DNA from: Flavobacterium sp. HBTb2-11-1 | GTDB taxonomy: Bacteria > Bacteroidota > Bacteroidia > Flavobacteriales > Flavobacteriaceae | Length of the DNA: 64,000 nt | Assembly (NCBI RefSeq): GCF_009826975.1 | Contig: NZ_WUMO01000004.1 | Span: forward strand, 483,625 to 547,624 | Direction: 5' to 3' | Part shown: positions 27,287 to 35,576 of the stretch, piece after piece | How positions within the stretch are numbered: position 1 is the stretch's first letter | Layout of the letters: each line of letters starts with the position of its first letter | The notes under the pieces: generated by a model | What the model saw: only the letters and a program-made list of their open reading frames with translations | Databases searched by the model: none | What the model was told of the DNA's origin: nothing | Program-made: the position numbers and the translations under genes

Positions 27287-28345
27287 TTATACTTGTTCTA
27301 ATACTGGTGCAGGAGTTTCTTCAGCGGAAACTGGCTTTGGTTTTAGCGGAAGCGATAATACTCCCTCGGCAAGAGAACTTCCTTCTTTTTTAGATTTAAA
27401 AATAGGCCAAAGAAATTGTGCGTACCATTCTTCTTGTTTGTATGATTTTGTTCCGAATGATTTTGGATATTGGCGAGTAATCAATCCTGTTCCGAAAATG
27501 ACATCCCAGATAAAAAACATGTTTCCGAAGTTTCCTTTAAAATGTCCAACACCGTCTCCGCTTGTATCTGCATGGTGTGCGTGATGTGTTGCTGGAGTAG
27601 AAATCAATCTTTCTAAAACCCATGCAATTGGATGCAATACTCTGTATTTGTAAAATGGTTTATCCCATGGAATGCTTGAATGCGCTCCCAAAGTGATAAA
27701 ACTTTTGATTACTAAAACAAATAAAGCAGGAAGTCCTAAACCTAAATAGGTTAAAGTGGCTGTCAAATAAATTTGAGAAAAGAAAACCGTATAAATAAAG
27801 TTTTGTCTTGAAGCCATCGCCATTCCCATGTACGGAGCCGAATGATGTGTCCTGTGAAAGCGCCACAAGAACGGAATCTGATGATGAAGTCTGTGATACC
27901 AATATTGCGTTAAATCATCGGCAATTGCTATTAAGAAAAAACCTCCCCAAAACGGAACCCATGATAATGAATTAGCCAGATTTGGCAATAAATAAGGTAA
28001 AGCAGTTAGACTGAAAAAAGCAATTACAGGAGGCAAAAGCAATTTTGGGGCTAAGAAACAAACAATATCTATTTTGCGTTCTTCACCTGTCCATTCGTCA
28101 TCGTAAAGTCCAGCGGCAAATTCTATAATTCCTAAAACGATCATAAATACAGTTAATCCCCAAGTTCTGATATTAGCAAAAACAGGTTGTGCAAATTCTA
28201 AAAATGAAGGCAGTGTTATATGCGATTCACTTATAGCTCCGCCAGTTAATTTAAAATATAGATAAATTGCCACTACAGGCAATGAATAAATGAAGAAACT
28301 TATTGTGAAGTCTCTCGTTAGTTTTTCTTTTTGAACTATTGCCAT
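27287..28345 (-). CDS. Sterol desaturase/fatty acid hydroxylase family membrane protein
   Basis: A 352-residue membrane di-iron enzyme. The histidine boxes are HRLHH and HRTHH in the middle (YWYHRLHHQIPFLWRFHRTHH region, split by PFLWRF) and HHAHH further on (residues near 250-260), the ligands for two iron ions. Four to five hydrophobic segments lie before and between them. Family members hydroxylate or desaturate lipids. It lies within a sulfatase island; a role with sulfated lipids or sulfonolipids is a guess from context only. The C-terminal 40 residues (Pro/Glu/Ala-rich tail) are not part of the core domain. Confidence 0.88.
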   Translation of the reverse strand: MAIVQKEKLTRDFTISFFIYSLPVVAIYLYFKLTGGAISESHITLPSFLEFAQPVFANIRTWGLTVFMIVLGIIEFAAGLYDDEWTGEERKIDIVCFLAPKLLLPPVIAFFSLTALPYLLPNLANSLSWVPFWGGFFLIAIADDLTQYWYHRLHHQIPFLWRFHRTHHSAPYMGMAMASRQNFIYTVFFSQIYLTATLTYLGLGLPALFVLVIKSFITLGAHSSIPWDKPFYKYRVLHPIAWVLERLISTPATHHAHHADTSGDGVGHFKGNFGNMFFIWDVIFGTGLITRQYPKSFGTKSYKQEEWYAQFLWPIFKSKKEGSSLAEGVLSLPLKPKPVSAEETPAPVLEQV

Positions 28346-28351
28346 GATTTC

Positions 28352-28471
28352 TTATTTTAAAAATTGATTTACTACTGCTAATCCGCCAGCTAGGATAGCC
28401 AGTGGAACTAAAAACAAGATTATCCCAACGACAATCTTTTTTCCTATGATTTCATAATCTACTCGTTTCAT
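28352..28471 (-). CDS. 39-residue single-helix membrane peptide
   Basis: A short open frame: ATG at 28471, TAA at 28352-28354. The product opens MKRVDYEIIGKKIVVGIILF and ends NQFLK: a charged N-terminus, one TM helix (about 13-34) and a short tail. It lies 6 bases upstream of the hydroxylase ATG on the same strand, the spacing of a translated operon member. Frame, charge pattern and spacing support it being real; no family is recognised. It could be a small subunit of the neighbouring membrane enzyme or transporter. Confidence 0.6.
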   Translation of the reverse strand: MKRVDYEIIGKKIVVGIILFLVPLAILAGGLAVVNQFLK

Positions 28472-28488
28472 GATTATTCTTTTTATGT

Positions 28489-28567
28489 CCTGCAAGGTTT
28501 TTCAAACCTTGTAGGTATTTTTTATGTATAAGATTTGAAACCTACAAGGTTTCCAAAACCTTGCAGG
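28489..28567. repeat. 28-bp inverted repeat (CCTGCAAGG family), copy 2
   Basis: Arms 28489-28516 and 28540-28567 are inverted copies with small differences; same family as 24636-24723. It separates sulfatase 3 from the small membrane peptide gene. Confidence 0.9.
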
Positions 28568-28575
28568 TTCTGTAA

Positions 28576-30492
28576 TTAATTATTGGTTCCGCCTTGTTTA
28601 GTTGCTTGTTTGATTAAATCAGAAATTGTTTTTCCTTTATCAGCACCAGTATTGTGAATTCTTCTGTTATAAACATCCTGCCAATCGATTAAAGGATATA
28701 GATTATTTTCTTTTGCCTGTTCGTCAAATAATTTTTGAAGTTCAGCCAGTTTTTCAGGATACTTTTTCGCCAGATTATTACGTTCGTTAAAATCTTCGTT
28801 TAGATTGTATAATTCCCAAACATCAGTATCAAAGTTGCTTGGAGCAGGTTTTTCGTTGCTTCCTAAAGATTTTTTTACTGCAAAAGAATCTGGCAAATGC
28901 GCCGCAGAAGCTTTCCATCCATCTTTATAAATGGCTCTGTTTCCGAAGATGTAGTAATACTGAACTTTGTGCAATGATTCCGCTTTCGGATTATCTATAG
29001 AAGCTTTGAATGTTGAACCTTGAATAATATCTTGTTTGATATTTCTAATGTATTCTGGCGCTTTAATGCCAACAATATCCAAAGTCGTTGGCAAAATATC
29101 TGTTACGTGGCTGTACTGATTTCTGATACCGCCTTTGTCTTTAATTCCGTTTGGATAAAAAACAATCAGCGGGTTGCGAGTTCCTCCTTCAGACTGAGCA
29201 TCTTGTTTCCAGTTTTTGAAAGGAGCATTTGTTGCCTGAGCCCATCCCAAAGGGTAATTGGTATTTAAACCTTTAGCTGTTCCGATTTCGCCAATGTTGT
29301 TCAAATTGCTTTGGAAGTTTTCTTCGTCGGTTTTTCCTTGAGCAAATAAACTTTGGTTGATTGTTCCTTGTAGAGTCCCTTCTTTACTTGCACCGTTATC
29401 TCCAATGGCAACAAAGATTAAAGTATTATCAAGCTGTCCGCTTTGTTTTAAATAATCTACAACTCTTCCAATTTCATAATCTGTATACGTTAAGAATCCA
29501 GCGTAAACTTCCATGAATCTTGCGTATACTTTCTTTTGATCTGGTGATAATTTTTTCCATTCTGTAATTAAAGCGTTACGTTCTGGCAGAACGGCATTTT
29601 GAGGAATTACACCCAATTTCTTTTGGTTTGCCAATACTTTTTCGCGATAAACATCCCAGCCTTCATCAAATTTGCCTTTGTATGGCTCAACCCATTTTTC
29701 AGCTACTTGATGCGGTGCATGAACCGCCCCTGGAGCATAATACAAGAAAAATGGTTTTCCAGGAGCTGCTTTTTGCTGTTTCTGAATGTAACTGATTGCT
29801 TTGTCTGTGATTAATTCATTTAAATGGCGTCCGTCAGGTTTAATGTGAACTTGGTCTTCAACCAAATCAGGATTGTATTGGTCGGTTTGAGAGCCTAAGA
29901 ATCCGTAAAAATGATCGAAACCTTTTCCCGTTGGCCATCTGTCAAACGGACCCGCATCTGTTGCGTCTTCATCTGGTGTAACACCATATTTTCCAACTGC
30001 AAACGTGTTGTAGCCATTGTCGCGTAAAATCTCTGCAATTGTTCCTTTATCTGCTGGGATTCTTCCGTCCCAACCTGGGAAACCAGCCGATAAAATAGTA
30101 TGAGAAAATCCGCTTACGTGAACTCTTCCTGAATTTCTTCCAGTCAATAAAGCGGCACGGGTAGGAGCACAAATTGCTGTTGTATGGAAGTTTGTATAAC
30201 GTAAACCATTATTTGCCAGATTATCAAAAGTAGGCGTATTGATTAAGCCTCCAAAAGCGCTTGAAGCTCCAAATCCAACGTCATCTAAAAGAATCCAAAC
30301 AATGTTCGGAGCGCCTTTTGGTGCCGTTACAGGATCTGGCCAGTATTCTTTAGAATCAGCCAGAGTTTTTCCGATTGTACCCTTAAATTCTTGTTTGTCT
30401 TGTGCTATTCCCAATTGTGCAATCAGGACAGCAGTAATCAAAAGCCCCTTCTTAGAGCCTTTGATTGAGATGCTATTTTTTAAATTTTTCAT
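28576..30492 (-). CDS. Exported type I (Cys-type) sulfatase, large form
   Basis: A 638-residue arylsulfatase-like enzyme. A signal peptide (about 14-30, ending LGIAQ) is followed by the metal-binding WILLDDVGFGASS (66-78) and the maturation motif CAPTR at C108. Further blocks are AVGKYGVTPDE, FFLYYAPGAVHAPHQV and IGDNGASKEG. The length and the SAFGGLINTPTFDNLA segment are like the large arylsulfatases of Pseudomonas AtsA type. It is the first enzyme gene after SusD in the island and may be the main enzyme for imported or surface-bound sulfate esters. Confidence 0.93.
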   Translation of the reverse strand: MKNLKNSISIKGSKKGLLITAVLIAQLGIAQDKQEFKGTIGKTLADSKEYWPDPVTAPKGAPNIVWILLDDVGFGASSAFGGLINTPTFDNLANNGLRYTNFHTTAICAPTRAALLTGRNSGRVHVSGFSHTILSAGFPGWDGRIPADKGTIAEILRDNGYNTFAVGKYGVTPDEDATDAGPFDRWPTGKGFDHFYGFLGSQTDQYNPDLVEDQVHIKPDGRHLNELITDKAISYIQKQQKAAPGKPFFLYYAPGAVHAPHQVAEKWVEPYKGKFDEGWDVYREKVLANQKKLGVIPQNAVLPERNALITEWKKLSPDQKKVYARFMEVYAGFLTYTDYEIGRVVDYLKQSGQLDNTLIFVAIGDNGASKEGTLQGTINQSLFAQGKTDEENFQSNLNNIGEIGTAKGLNTNYPLGWAQATNAPFKNWKQDAQSEGGTRNPLIVFYPNGIKDKGGIRNQYSHVTDILPTTLDIVGIKAPEYIRNIKQDIIQGSTFKASIDNPKAESLHKVQYYYIFGNRAIYKDGWKASAAHLPDSFAVKKSLGSNEKPAPSNFDTDVWELYNLNEDFNERNNLAKKYPEKLAELQKLFDEQAKENNLYPLIDWQDVYNRRIHNTGADKGKTISDLIKQATKQGGTNN

Positions 30493-30543
30493 TTTTTATA
30501 GTTTTTTTAGTTATATGGTTTTTAAATAATGGTTCCTATTTTT

Positions 30544-30682
30544 AAACACATAGAAACATAGATTTGTTTTCTGATAAAAGGCGTTTCACTTATTTCAATT
30601 CACATAGTAACTATGTGTGGAGAAACGAGTTTCTCTTTTACTTTTTTTATTAATAATTTAAAATCTATGTTTCCATGCGTTT
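30544..30682. repeat. Inverted repeat (AAACACATAGAAACATAG family) with nested palindromes
   Basis: Outer arms 30544-30565 and 30661-30682 are reverse complements with two mismatches. Inside lie CACATAG-TAA-CTATGTG (30601-30617) and AGAAAC-GA-GTTTCT (30621-30634). It fills the 197-base gap between the SusD and sulfatase genes, so it may be transcribed as part of the operon. Confidence 0.85.
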
Positions 30683-30689
30683 AAATTTT

Positions 30690-32162
30690 TTAATATCCAG
30701 GGTTTTGTGGCAATCCATCAGGATTGATATTTCTTTCGCTTTGCGGAATCGGATACAGATTATTTCTTTCTGAAACTGAGTTTTTAGCTGTAACCTTTTT
30801 TACTTCAGTAACCAATGTTCCCCATCTTACCAAATCGTACCAGCGCTGTCCTTCCTGAACAAATTCTTTTTTGCGCTCTTCCTGAATTGCAGCTCTAAAA
30901 GACGTCTGGTTTAATCCCACTAAATCAACAGTCACATCTGGAGTTGTGATGGCCTTTCCAAAAGCTCTTCTTCGCACTTGATTAATCAATTCGTATGCTT
31001 CTGCAGTTGGACCTCCTTGTTCATTTATTGCTTCCGCTAAAGACAGAAGGATGTCCGCATAACGAATAACTGGAAAGTTGATCGCTACGTTTGAAGGTGT
31101 CGCCAGATTAGACAAATCCAAGTATTTTTTGAAAATAGGTTTTGGAAAAGTGTATAGCGTACCTGTCGCTGGATTAAGCAATTGTTTCGCATAACTTACA
31201 TCTCTTCTTTTGTCTCCAGGTACATAGATGTCATAAAACAAAGCAACGTCTGAAATGATATCTGCTGGTTCTGTTGCTGTAAATCCAGTAAAAGAAGTGG
31301 CTTGAAAAGTACTTCCGCTTGATCCGTTTCCTGCTTGATTTGGTTCAAACTGAACAGAGAAAATATGCTCTTTTCCGTTCTTTTTTGTTTTAGTGAAAAT
31401 ATCTTGAAAATCTTCAAACAAAGCATATCCGTAACCTCCGTCAATTACTTCTCTAGCTTTTGCAATCGCGTTTGGCCAATCTTTTCTAGTCAGATACACT
31501 TTTGCCAAAATGGCTTTTGCTGCTCCTGATGTGGCACGTCCAGCATCTGCTGCCGTATAGGTTTTTGGAAGCGCTTCGGCATCTGTTAAATCTTTGATGA
31601 TTTGGGTGTACACTTCCTCAACTGTAGAACGATTCGTTTTTAAATCTCCCAAATTGATAGATTTAGCTTCGTGCAAAACAATCGGGACTCCGCCCCAAAG
31701 ACGAACTGCTTGAAAATAAAGCAATGCTCGGATGAATTTAGCTTCATTGATCAATCTGGTTTTGATCACTTCTGAACCTGAAACTTTCGGAATATTATCA
31801 ATAGAAACATTTGCTCTGTTGATTCCGTTGTAAATTTGTCTCCATGCTACCTGAACACGATCATTGGTAGCATCGTGTGTTAAACTGCTCATGGCTCTAA
31901 CTTGCGGGTTTGTAGCAGAAACTCCTGCAGCTGCGTAATCAGAACCCATATCGGTTAAGAAGTAAAGGTTTCGACCAAATAAACTTTGCTCACCTGGATC
32001 AAGGCTCAAAGAGGCATATACTGCAGTTACACTCGCTACTGCATCATCTTGAGTGATAAAGTAATTGTCTTCGGTTACGAAAGAGTTAGGTGTCACCTCA
32101 AGATCAGTGCACGATACCAATAGACTGGCACTTAAAAGGAATGTTATGATTATCTTTTTCAT
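30690..32162 (-). CDS. SusD/RagB-family nutrient-binding lipoprotein
   Basis: A 490-residue outer-surface lipoprotein with signal MKKIIITFLLSASLLVSC (acylated Cys18). It has the SusD pattern: an N-terminal TPR-like region (AKFIRALLYFQAVRLWGGVP near 140-160, and VYTQIIKDLTDAEALP) and a C-terminal EERKKEFVQEGQRWYDLVRW block near 430-450, ending PIPQSERNINPDGLPQNPGY. It follows SusC by 17 bases. It is the lid of the channel that would import sulfated organic molecules, given the sulfatases that follow; the exact ligand is unknown. Confidence 0.95.
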   Translation of the reverse strand: MKKIIITFLLSASLLVSCTDLEVTPNSFVTEDNYFITQDDAVASVTAVYASLSLDPGEQSLFGRNLYFLTDMGSDYAAAGVSATNPQVRAMSSLTHDATNDRVQVAWRQIYNGINRANVSIDNIPKVSGSEVIKTRLINEAKFIRALLYFQAVRLWGGVPIVLHEAKSINLGDLKTNRSTVEEVYTQIIKDLTDAEALPKTYTAADAGRATSGAAKAILAKVYLTRKDWPNAIAKAREVIDGGYGYALFEDFQDIFTKTKKNGKEHIFSVQFEPNQAGNGSSGSTFQATSFTGFTATEPADIISDVALFYDIYVPGDKRRDVSYAKQLLNPATGTLYTFPKPIFKKYLDLSNLATPSNVAINFPVIRYADILLSLAEAINEQGGPTAEAYELINQVRRRAFGKAITTPDVTVDLVGLNQTSFRAAIQEERKKEFVQEGQRWYDLVRWGTLVTEVKKVTAKNSVSERNNLYPIPQSERNINPDGLPQNPGY

Positions 32163-32179
32163 TATATATTTTTTTTTAC

Positions 32180-35100
32180 TTAGAAAGTTACGTTCAAGCC
32201 CGAGATGAATGTTTTGGAGTTTGGATAAGAACCAAAGTCAATTCCCGGATATAAGTTGTTTTGTTCGTATGAACTTACCTCTGGATCATAGCCAGTGTAT
32301 TTGGTCCATGTAATTAGGTTTTCTGCTGAGACGTAGATTTTTACGCTTTTTGTTCCCAGTTTTTTAGAAACACTTTTAGGTAAAGTGTATCCTAATGTGA
32401 TTAATTTTAATCGTAAGAAAGAAGCATCTTCAACATAACGTTCAGAAACAATTCCTAAAGGAGAACTAGAAGCTCTCGGAATTTCATTACTCGGATTTGT
32501 TGGTGTCCATCGATCATTTAGAGTCGCCGCCGCATTGGTTCCAAGAGTAGAGATCTCCAATTGCTGATTTAAGGCATTAAAGATTTTTCCGCCATATGCA
32601 CCTTGAAAAGAGAAATTTAAATCAAAATCATTGTATGAAACTGTATTACTGAAACTTCCAACAAATTTTGGTTGAGATGTGCCTAAATTGCCTTTGTCAA
32701 GAGCTGTAATTACGCCATCTCCGTTAGTATCAACATATTTTCTGTCTCCCACTTTTGTATTGGCCAAACTGTTGATTTTTGGCTGTGTATTTACTTCTTC
32801 CTGAGTCTGGAAAATTCCGTTGGTTCTATAACCCCAGAAAGTTCCTAATGGTAAACCTACTTTTACTGTGACAGGCTGCTGCTGCAATAAAGAACCGTTT
32901 GGCACTACTGGGAAAAACTGATCTACGCCATTTCCGATCTCAGTAACTTTATTTCGGTTAAGAGAAAATACAATATTGGAGTTCCAAGCGAAGTTTTCTG
33001 TTTTTATATTTTCCGTTGTTACACCAACTTCAAAACCTTTATTTTCAACTCCACCAATATTTTGAAGCACTGTGGCATAACCCGAACTCAATGGTACAGG
33101 AACGTTGATCAATAAATCTTTCGTCTTTTTATAATACACATCAAAAACAAAATTGATTCTTCGGTCTAATAATGATAAATCCAACCCAACATTATATTGA
33201 TTTGTTTTTTCCCATTTCAAATCTGGGTTTGCCAATCGGGTAGGAGCTAAACCGGTATATAATGTTCCTCCAAAAGAATAATTTACAGATCCCATCGAAG
33301 CAAGAGGCAGGTAGTTTCCGATTTCTTGGTTTCCTGTCGTTCCAGCTGTAATTCTTAGTTTTGCTTCGGTTACGCCTTTAATATTGTTGGCAAATTCTTC
33401 GTCTGTAATATTCCATGAGAATCCAGCAGAAGGAAAGTAGCCCCAAAGTGATTCAGAACCAAATCTTGAAGAACCGTCTGCACGTCCAGAAAGTGTAAAG
33501 TTGTATTTTCCTTTATACGAATAATTGACTCTAGCCAGCCAAGATTTCAAAACACTTTCATAAGCTTCGCTGTATGGTTTTACCGCCACACCATCTTGAA
33601 GTGCATTGTAAGTATTGGCATCGTTAACAAAAGTCTGAGCTCCTGCATTTACAACTTCACCTTTTGTGTATTGAAGCGTATAACCTCCTAAAGCAGAGAA
33701 TTTATGATTTTCGCCAAAATTGGTATTGTAGGTAAGCGTATTTTCATTCAAAACAGAACTTACTAATCTTTCTCCGATAGAGGCCAATCCTTTTGTACCT
33801 GCTCCAGTAGTGGTGTTTGAAGGCGCATAATAATTTTGTTTCGTATTTAAAACATCGCCGCTCACCGCAACTTTAGCCGTTAATTCTTTATTGAATTTAT
33901 ATTCGCCAAATAAGCTAGTCAGGATTCTGTTTAGCTTGGTCTCGTTCGTTGTATTTTCCAAATCATTAATTGGGTTCGGAACATAACCATTTACAGAAGT
34001 TGCGTAAGGATTGTTGGTTACGTTGTAACTTCCGTCTGCATTTTTAATAGGAACCACAGGAGCTGTCAAAACTACACTAACAAGTGGGTTTGGGTTTCTT
34101 CCTGCCGCCGCGCCTCCATTTGTACCAACACCATTTGCAATCGAATTGGTATAATTGGCATTTACGCCAAATTTGAATTTCTGAGAATAATTTCGTTCAT
34201 AGTTGGCTCGTAGCGAAATACGTTTAAAATCAGATCCTAAAACAATACCATCCTGATCAAAGTATCCTGCAGAAATAGCATATCTAGATTTCTCGTCTCC
34301 GCCCGAAAAAGATAAATTATGATTTTGAACAGGTGCTGCCGTTACAAATGCTGCGGACTGCCAATCGTAGTTTCCAGAAGTCTTCAAAGCTTCGATCTGT
34401 GCAGGAGAAAAAGAAGGAGCCTGACCAATACTCGCCTGAACATCGTTTCTTAAACTTGCCCATTCGCTCGCATTCATCAATTTCAGTTTTTTGGAAATAT
34501 TCTGGAATCCGAAATAGCCTTGGTAAGAAATATTATCTTGTCCTTTTGTTCCCTTTTTTGTCGTAATAATTACAACTCCATTGGCACCTCTAGAACCATA
34601 AATAGCTGTTGCTGAGGCATCCTTAAGAACTTCAATAGATTCGATGTCAGCAGGATTAATAGTAGAAAGCACATTGACACTCGCACCCGCATATGTTACT
34701 CCCGCGCTACTGTTATTGTTATCGTTGTAAATTAAGATTCCGTCAACAACATACAAAGGTTCATTACCAGCAGTAATCGAGTTTCCTCCGCGAATGCGAA
34801 CGCTTGAAGAAGCGCCTGGACGTCCAGAACTTTGTGTAACTACAACTCCAGCAACTGCACCTCTTAATAGATTGTCTGCCGAAGAAGTAACCTGAGATAA
34901 GTTGGCTTTTGGAACCGAAGCTACCGAGCCTGTAATGTCTTTTCTTTTTTGAGTTCCGTAACCTACAACTACCAATTCGTCTAGTTCTTGGCGTTCTTCT
35001 TTAAGATTAATAATTACGGGATTTTTCTCAACAATTATTTCTAGTTTTTTATATCCGATGTAACTTACGATCAAGGTGTAAGGAAATTTCTGTCCTGTTT

Positions 35101-35311
35101 GAAAATAAAATTTTCCTTCGGCATCTGTCACAACGCCGTGGGTTGTACCTTTAATGGTAACCGAAGCACCAATTATAGGTTGATTTGTAATAGCATCAAC
35201 GACAGTTCCATCTAGTTTTGATTGAATAAGTGGGGTGGTATTTTGGGCTTGTATTCCTGCCGTTATGAAGAGTAGAAACAGCAGTATGTGTATGTTTAAC
35301 TTTTTTTTCAT
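32180..35311 (-). CDS. SusC/RagA-family TonB-linked outer membrane receptor (sulfur island)
   Basis: A 1043-residue TonB-dependent transporter. Signal peptide 1-22 (ending GIQAQ); carboxypeptidase-like regulatory domain about 30-115 (DAITNQPIIGASVTIKGTTH); TonB-box/plug region starting DELVVVGYGTQKRKDITGSV (about 114-133) and VRIRGGNSITAGNEPLYVVD; the barrel ends in LNVTF. First gene of the sulfur island. Its 5' leader is unusually long and contains a candidate Cys-rich leader peptide and hairpins, so expression is probably tuned by sulfur or cysteine supply. Confidence 0.95.
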   Translation of the reverse strand: MKKKLNIHILLFLLFITAGIQAQNTTPLIQSKLDGTVVDAITNQPIIGASVTIKGTTHGVVTDAEGKFYFQTGQKFPYTLIVSYIGYKKLEIIVEKNPVIINLKEERQELDELVVVGYGTQKRKDITGSVASVPKANLSQVTSSADNLLRGAVAGVVVTQSSGRPGASSSVRIRGGNSITAGNEPLYVVDGILIYNDNNNSSAGVTYAGASVNVLSTINPADIESIEVLKDASATAIYGSRGANGVVIITTKKGTKGQDNISYQGYFGFQNISKKLKLMNASEWASLRNDVQASIGQAPSFSPAQIEALKTSGNYDWQSAAFVTAAPVQNHNLSFSGGDEKSRYAISAGYFDQDGIVLGSDFKRISLRANYERNYSQKFKFGVNANYTNSIANGVGTNGGAAAGRNPNPLVSVVLTAPVVPIKNADGSYNVTNNPYATSVNGYVPNPINDLENTTNETKLNRILTSLFGEYKFNKELTAKVAVSGDVLNTKQNYYAPSNTTTGAGTKGLASIGERLVSSVLNENTLTYNTNFGENHKFSALGGYTLQYTKGEVVNAGAQTFVNDANTYNALQDGVAVKPYSEAYESVLKSWLARVNYSYKGKYNFTLSGRADGSSRFGSESLWGYFPSAGFSWNITDEEFANNIKGVTEAKLRITAGTTGNQEIGNYLPLASMGSVNYSFGGTLYTGLAPTRLANPDLKWEKTNQYNVGLDLSLLDRRINFVFDVYYKKTKDLLINVPVPLSSGYATVLQNIGGVENKGFEVGVTTENIKTENFAWNSNIVFSLNRNKVTEIGNGVDQFFPVVPNGSLLQQQPVTVKVGLPLGTFWGYRTNGIFQTQEEVNTQPKINSLANTKVGDRKYVDTNGDGVITALDKGNLGTSQPKFVGSFSNTVSYNDFDLNFSFQGAYGGKIFNALNQQLEISTLGTNAAATLNDRWTPTNPSNEIPRASSSPLGIVSERYVEDASFLRLKLITLGYTLPKSVSKKLGTKSVKIYVSAENLITWTKYTGYDPEVSSYEQNNLYPGIDFGSYPNSKTFISGLNVTF

Positions 35312-35328
35312 TTCTTTGTGTTGGTTTT

Positions 35329-35361
35329 AAGTAATTAACAAGACGCCCTGAGCACTGTTTA
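35329..35361 (-). promoter_or_regulatory. Transition region between leader and susC (no clear signal)
   Basis: This last part of the leader, just upstream of the susC ATG, is AT-rich with no Shine-Dalgarno match. It is placed here only to mark that the hairpins in the leader end about 30 bases before the start codon. Confidence 0.25.
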
Positions 35362-35387
35362 TACAGCACTCTAAAAGTGTTCTTGAT
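35345..35387 (-). promoter_or_regulatory. Second hairpin of the susC leader
   Basis: Read on the minus strand, GAGTGCTGT-ATAA-ACAGTGCTC (35353-35374) forms a 9-bp stem with two G-U pairs. Upstream CACT (35379-35382) can pair instead with AGTG at the start of this stem, giving an alternative fold. No T-run follows, so it is not a standard intrinsic terminator. Confidence 0.45.
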
Positions 35388-35413
35388 TTAGTGATAAATG
35401 TTCTTTAAGCCTT

Positions 35414-35439
35414 GCCATTTCTGTTGCCGCAGAAATGGC
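35414..35439 (-). promoter_or_regulatory. Perfect 10-bp hairpin downstream of the leader peptide
   Basis: On the minus strand GCCATTTCTG and CAGAAATGGC pair perfectly around a 6-base CGGCAA loop. It begins 5 bases after the stop codon of the Cys-Cys leader peptide, the position expected for a structure governed by leader translation. On the plus strand the same stem is followed by seven T residues, which would be a terminator for a plus-strand RNA, but no plus-strand gene lies upstream. Confidence 0.65.
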
Positions 35440-35444
35440 TTTTT

Positions 35445-35477
35445 TTATTTAAAGCAACAGGTTTGCATTGTTTTCAT
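35445..35477 (-). CDS. Candidate Cys-Cys leader peptide upstream of sulfur-island susC
   Basis: A ten-residue open frame, ATG at 35477 and TAA at 35445-35447, encoding MKTMQTCCFK. Two adjacent cysteine codons (TGT TGC) in so short a peptide, 133 bases upstream of a SusC gene that heads three sulfatase genes, fit a peptide whose translation reports cysteinyl-tRNA supply. An A-rich AAAAAGACTAAA stretch precedes the ATG. A perfect hairpin follows five bases after the stop. Cysteine-codon leader peptides that control sulfur genes are known in other bacteria (for example mycobacteria); this case is inferred from sequence alone, and chance occurrence is possible. Confidence 0.5.
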   Translation of the reverse strand: MKTMQTCCFK

Positions 35478-35530
35478 TTTAGTCTTTTTAATTGTTAGTT
35501 ATTTAATTTGTAAATAAATAGGTATGGTTT

Positions 35531-35576
35531 CAAGAGCCTTGCCCAATACAATTGAATGCATTGGAGAGATTTCTTG
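35531..35576 (-). promoter_or_regulatory. Upstream structured element of the susC leader
   Basis: CCAAT/ATTGG (35543-35564) and an outer CAAGA/TCTTG pairing (35531-35535 with 35572-35576) can form a nested stem. The minus-strand words GGCAAGGCTCTTGAA here and GGCAAGGCTTAAAGAA just after the 35414-35439 hairpin are near-duplicates. This may be part of a folded leader RNA; no known riboswitch was recognised. Confidence 0.35.

Noticed and set aside
35411..35450. Plus-strand intrinsic terminator
   Set aside because: The stem and T-run fit, but no plus-strand gene lies upstream; the hairpin is better explained as part of the minus-strand susC leader. The possibility of an antisense RNA that ends here remains open.
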